Shown in pieces: positions 60,575 to 64,000 of a DNA stretch of 64,000 nucleotides. The translations under genes and the position numbers were made by a program. Location: NCBI GenBank assembly GCA_004352715.1, contig SCFE01000026.1, forward strand, positions 2,443,414 through 2,507,413, in the 5' to 3' direction. Below the pieces are notes generated by a model, which saw nothing but the letters and a program-made list of their open reading frames with translations, was not told where the DNA came from and did not search any database. Within the stretch, counting starts at the first letter, position 1; every line of letters starts with the position of its first letter. The DNA comes from Hofstenia miamia. Its lineage: Eukaryota; Xenacoelomorpha; Acoela.

Positions 60575-60733
60575 AGGTCACAACCGGTCAAAGAGAAAAT
60601 TGAACCTATAAATATGGTGAAACCAGGTCAAAACTGGGACTTTAAAATGTGAGCAACGGTCAAAGATGGTACCCACATAAGGGTAACTTGGGTACCGGAC
60701 AGGTCAACAGCGGTCAAAGTTCAAAGGGTGACC
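60575..60733 (+). promoter_or_regulatory. Cluster of nuclear-receptor-like half sites
   Basis: [AC]GGTCA occurs at 60575, 60585, 60625, 60657, 60701 and 60711, and AGTTCA at 60718, all on the plus strand. An inverted TGACC follows at 60729-60733. CGGTCA-A-AGTTCA at 60711-60723 is a direct repeat with one-base spacing (DR1). The stretch is more GC-rich than its surroundings. No gene is recognised beside it, and it could equally be a degenerate tandem repeat. Confidence 0.4.
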
Positions 60734-61575
60734 GGCCCCGGACCGGACAAGGTAGCCAATTGAGGATACCGCGTCCATCTCTGAGACATCGCGCTCGCCA
60801 ATACAATGTATGACTTCTTCATATATCTTAGAAATAGACATGAAAGACATGAAAGAAAACATAGAACCCTTGTTAGCTACAATAAGAAATAGTTGGGAAG
60901 TTATTAATTTACTTAAATATTATTATGAGAGTAGAATGTTTGTTGTGATCAGCAGAATGTTTGAAATTTATTTATTATTTTGTTTTCACTTCATGCTTCT
61001 CGTGTTAACCAGTTAATGGTGGGACTCACTCGAGTGTCGTCATGCACAGTGTCGCGGCTTCAGCATAATTTTGCTTCCAGGTGGTCACTATTTTTCGAAC
61101 CTAATTGCACGTGCTTACAATACTAGACTTCATGCATTTTTTGTATACATCATATGATGTCAGTCGCCGGTGAAATGTAACACATTCGGACATCATATGA
61201 TGTCAATACCCACTAAGAGGTCAAATGGCAGCTCTATTCCATAAGTCAACATTCACTCCTTCACATATGGATTATTTGATTTCGGGACACGACTACCTTT
61301 ATGATTTTTCCCCGATTGGGAGGGTCGGGATGTCGGCATCTTTCCAAGTACGTACCTGATATATACAGGGTGATTCAATAAAAACGATTTATTTTCAACT
61401 GAGTGTAAAGGATGTTTGCTGTAGTGATAGAAATTCGTTACATGCTCAAATATTAACCATAGGTATTTATTTTGATATATTTCTGACATAGATATCATAA
61501 AATTGTCTCATATTCAAATTATTATTCATGTTCAAATTTATAATGCTTAGATATCTGAGTTAACTGCTAATATCA

Positions 61576-61630
61576 CACAGTCTGATTGTTCAGTGACTCA
61601 GTCAACACAATACAGTCTGATTGTTCAGTG
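61576..61630. repeat. 36-bp tandem repeat at a gap edge
   Basis: ACAGTCTGATTGTTCAGTG occurs at 61576-61594 and again at 61612-61630, where the N block starts. It is probably the start of a longer tandem array that stopped the assembly. Confidence 0.75.
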
Positions 61631-62630
61631 NNNNNNNNNNNNNNNNNNNNNNNNNNNNNNNNNNNNNNNNNNNNNNNNNNNNNNNNNNNNNNNNNNNNNN
61701 NNNNNNNNNNNNNNNNNNNNNNNNNNNNNNNNNNNNNNNNNNNNNNNNNNNNNNNNNNNNNNNNNNNNNNNNNNNNNNNNNNNNNNNNNNNNNNNNNNNN
61801 NNNNNNNNNNNNNNNNNNNNNNNNNNNNNNNNNNNNNNNNNNNNNNNNNNNNNNNNNNNNNNNNNNNNNNNNNNNNNNNNNNNNNNNNNNNNNNNNNNNN
61901 NNNNNNNNNNNNNNNNNNNNNNNNNNNNNNNNNNNNNNNNNNNNNNNNNNNNNNNNNNNNNNNNNNNNNNNNNNNNNNNNNNNNNNNNNNNNNNNNNNNN
62001 NNNNNNNNNNNNNNNNNNNNNNNNNNNNNNNNNNNNNNNNNNNNNNNNNNNNNNNNNNNNNNNNNNNNNNNNNNNNNNNNNNNNNNNNNNNNNNNNNNNN
62101 NNNNNNNNNNNNNNNNNNNNNNNNNNNNNNNNNNNNNNNNNNNNNNNNNNNNNNNNNNNNNNNNNNNNNNNNNNNNNNNNNNNNNNNNNNNNNNNNNNNN
62201 NNNNNNNNNNNNNNNNNNNNNNNNNNNNNNNNNNNNNNNNNNNNNNNNNNNNNNNNNNNNNNNNNNNNNNNNNNNNNNNNNNNNNNNNNNNNNNNNNNNN
62301 NNNNNNNNNNNNNNNNNNNNNNNNNNNNNNNNNNNNNNNNNNNNNNNNNNNNNNNNNNNNNNNNNNNNNNNNNNNNNNNNNNNNNNNNNNNNNNNNNNNN
62401 NNNNNNNNNNNNNNNNNNNNNNNNNNNNNNNNNNNNNNNNNNNNNNNNNNNNNNNNNNNNNNNNNNNNNNNNNNNNNNNNNNNNNNNNNNNNNNNNNNNN
62501 NNNNNNNNNNNNNNNNNNNNNNNNNNNNNNNNNNNNNNNNNNNNNNNNNNNNNNNNNNNNNNNNNNNNNNNNNNNNNNNNNNNNNNNNNNNNNNNNNNNN
62601 NNNNNNNNNNNNNNNNNNNNNNNNNNNNNN
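61631..62630. other. Assembly gap, exactly 1000 N
   Basis: Placeholder gap between a tandem repeat and the presumed LTR. Confidence 0.99.
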
Positions 62631-62959
62631 CAAATACACAATTTTTATAGTGAAAATTTAACAACAATCAAATTATTTAACTAGTACTGCTAATTCCAGT
62701 TGTTGACAATTTTAAACACTTTAATTTCTTTCGTCTGCTGATTACGCACTTCTGCCTTAATTAGCAGTTGCGATTTAGGTCTAGTGCCTTTTTGCCAAAT
62801 TAATTAATATCAAAAATACTGCACTATAAATTTACAAAATAACTAAATAATCTTAATCATATGTTTTTACAATTAATATTTTATTTTAATATTCAGTCTT
62901 GGTTTCTTCTTCCTTTTTCTCAATTTGACCACATATGATTAGATTCCAATTATGTTACA
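62631..62959 (-). mobile_element. Presumed 3' LTR of a retrotransposon, cut by the gap
   Basis: On the minus strand the sequence directly after a polypurine tract begins TGTAACATAATTGG. TG is the canonical first dinucleotide of an LTR, and TGTAACA-like starts are common in Ty3/gypsy elements. AATAAAAT follows within 80 bases. The other end lies in the N block, so the CA terminus and the repeat with a 5' LTR cannot be checked. Confidence 0.5.
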
Positions 62960-62969
62960 CTCCCCCTCC
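62960..62969 (-). other. Polypurine tract (plus-strand priming site) of an LTR element
   Basis: GGAGGGGGAG on the minus strand, immediately before the presumed LTR start and 7 bases beyond the stop codon of the neighbouring ORF. This is the standard position for a 3' PPT. Confidence 0.55.
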
Positions 62970-62976
62970 AGCACAG

Positions 62977-63999
62977 CTAATTAAGGATCACAACTCTTTC
63001 ACCATGGACCATCTCGACTGCTTGTCTTATCATGTCATTAGCATCCTGCATCTCCCATTCTGTTTTCTCGAATTTTTCGTTCTTCGTTAATTTCAACATG
63101 ACCTCTTTTTCTGTTGTAACCAGTTCTTTATGTCTTAAGAACATTGGATTCCTCAGTTTATTCGAAATCGTACACATGCTCCGTAACTTGTTGAGTTTAC
63201 CTTTAAATTCTTCATAGTATTTCTCATATAGCTTTAAGCCTTTAATCCCTATCATTAATATCATCATAGCGTCTACCCTGCTCGTATGCGATAGTTCTGG
63301 ACGTACTGTTGTTTCTGGATAAAAGAATTCGTATGTTGATCTTAAAGATTTCAATATCAACGCTTCATTGTAAAACGCACTAATATTATTTCTGATTTCC
63401 TCTCGCATTATCTGTTCTGGATCATTTTTCCCCAGCCGTATCATTGTTATGATTTCTACTCTGCACATCACATCATAATATCTGTATTCTGAACTCCATA
63501 ATTCACCCCATACTATTTCGTTAATTCCAGAAAATAGAATCACTGTCTTCGTGCTTCTCTTCTCGATTTTGTTTCGCACTTTTCCAATCTGTTTGTGTAT
63601 AGGCTCACCTTCATTGTATAAATCGTATGGGGTTACAGCACCCTCGATGAATACTCTCTCTTTGTTGTCGTTCTTACTTAAGATTTCTTTTGATTTCTTA
63701 TACCTCTCGTCGCTAACAATTCTTTTGGCGTCTTCCAGCTTATTTACGTATGTGTTCTCCTCATGCCAATAAGCTTTCACTGGTTTTTTCTTTTTCAATC
63801 GCCATGTAGGTAATAGCATCGGTACGAATACTGTCGGAGGCGGTGTGCATTTTAACAATGTGGTTAATGTCTGTTTCTCAATGTTTTCATACGATCCATC
63901 CATATTCGACGTTGTCGCCATCCCAAAAGTCGCGGGGTAGTTATTCTTACTAGTGTTTATACTTTCCCAGAAAGCATTTGTTAGTCCATGTCTCATCAA
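62977..63999 (-). CDS. Unidentified 340-codon ORF at the 3' end of an LTR-type element, open at the right edge
   Basis: A single open frame with no stop for 340 codons, entering from beyond the window and ending TAG just before a polypurine tract. The product is charged and largely helical. It has a proline run and a basic patch near the N side (TPPPTVFVP, WRLKKKKPVKAYW), a middle part with TKTVILFSGINEIVWGEL, and a C-terminal helical part (EEFKGKLNKLRSMCTISNKL). No protease, RT, RNase H or integrase motif, zinc knuckle, signal peptide or clear membrane span is seen. Being next to the PPT it would be the last ORF of the element, where env or accessory ORFs sit, but it does not look like an envelope protein. 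Function is unknown. The first Met shown in this frame may not be the start. Confidence 0.6.
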   Translation of the reverse strand: MMRHGLTNAFWESINTSKNNYPATFGMATTSNMDGSYENIEKQTLTTLLKCTPPPTVFVPMLLPTWRLKKKKPVKAYWHEENTYVNKLEDAKRIVSDERYKKSKEILSKNDNKERVFIEGAVTPYDLYNEGEPIHKQIGKVRNKIEKRSTKTVILFSGINEIVWGELWSSEYRYYDVMCRVEIITMIRLGKNDPEQIMREEIRNNISAFYNEALILKSLRSTYEFFYPETTVRPELSHTSRVDAMMILMIGIKGLKLYEKYYEEFKGKLNKLRSMCTISNKLRNPMFLRHKELVTTEKEVMLKLTKNEKFEKTEWEMQDANDMIRQAVEMVHGERVVILN

Positions 64000-64000
64000 A

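Noticed and set aside
61366-61395. TACAGGGTGATTCAATAAAAACG as the end of a mariner-type element
   Set aside because: It resembles common transposon ends, but no matching inverted end or transposase was found before the gap at 61631.

Overview
The window is a piece of an AT-rich animal (metazoan) nuclear genome. Its genes are split by GT-AG introns, (TA)n microsatellites are frequent, and there are many decayed non-LTR retrotransposons and Tc1/mariner-type elements. Three N blocks of exactly 1000 bases and one of 111 mark scaffold joins. The main gene is a sperm-flagellum gene, so the organism makes motile cilia or flagella. Short introns and the repeat mix suggest an invertebrate, perhaps a tunicate-like one, but the species cannot be fixed from the sequence.

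The best supported gene is a complete SPEF2/CPC1 orthologue (sperm flagellar protein 2, central-pair C1b projection) on the minus strand, 23279 to 2082. I traced 39 exons whose splice phases all agree. They give one frame of 1675 codons plus a stop, with a polyadenylation signal 84 bases past the stop. The protein has an N-terminal CH domain, long helical segments, an adenylate-kinase-like region that has lost its Walker-A lysine, lysine-rich linkers, and a C-terminal EF-hand-like region. The linkers are built by two clusters of tiny phase-1 exons, mostly exactly 27 bases, each encoding one lysine-rich nonapeptide. Two of these exons are visibly tandem copies that carry their intron flanks with them. 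This modular linker is the most interesting structure in the window.

A second gene, the 3' end of an SLC37-type sugar-phosphate/MFS transporter, lies on the minus strand at 35923-33191 (three exons, C-terminal six membrane segments). Its 5' exons were not found.

Layout: 1-157 possible exon of an unidentified gene; 158-822 R2-group retrotransposon 3' end; 870-1660 decayed coding-like sequence; 2082-23279 SPEF2 with retrotransposon remnants in introns 2, 25 and 38; 24140-27285 two retrotransposons in opposite orientation; 27286-28285 gap; 28286-30800 poor-quality consensus with a dead reverse transcriptase; 31140-31440 and 35165-35535 retrotransposon tails; 33191-35923 SLC37-like gene; 33711-34371 and 37430-37663 two MITEs of one family; 38050-39317 retrotransposon; 41381-42965 Tc1-like element with both ends; 44690-46320 decayed mobile-element-like protein; 47783-48113 assembly duplication; 52592-52918 retrotransposon endonuclease end running into a gap; 54236-54680 mariner-superfamily transposase end; 57640-58420 dead Tc1 transposase; 59530-60030 dead reverse transcriptase; 60145-60455 TTAA-flanked MITE; 60575-60733 cluster of nuclear-receptor-like half sites; 62631-63999 3' end of an LTR-type element with an unidentified 340-codon ORF open at the right edge.

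Apart from SPEF2 and the transporter, almost everything recognisable is mobile DNA. No CRISPR array, tRNA or rRNA gene was recognised.
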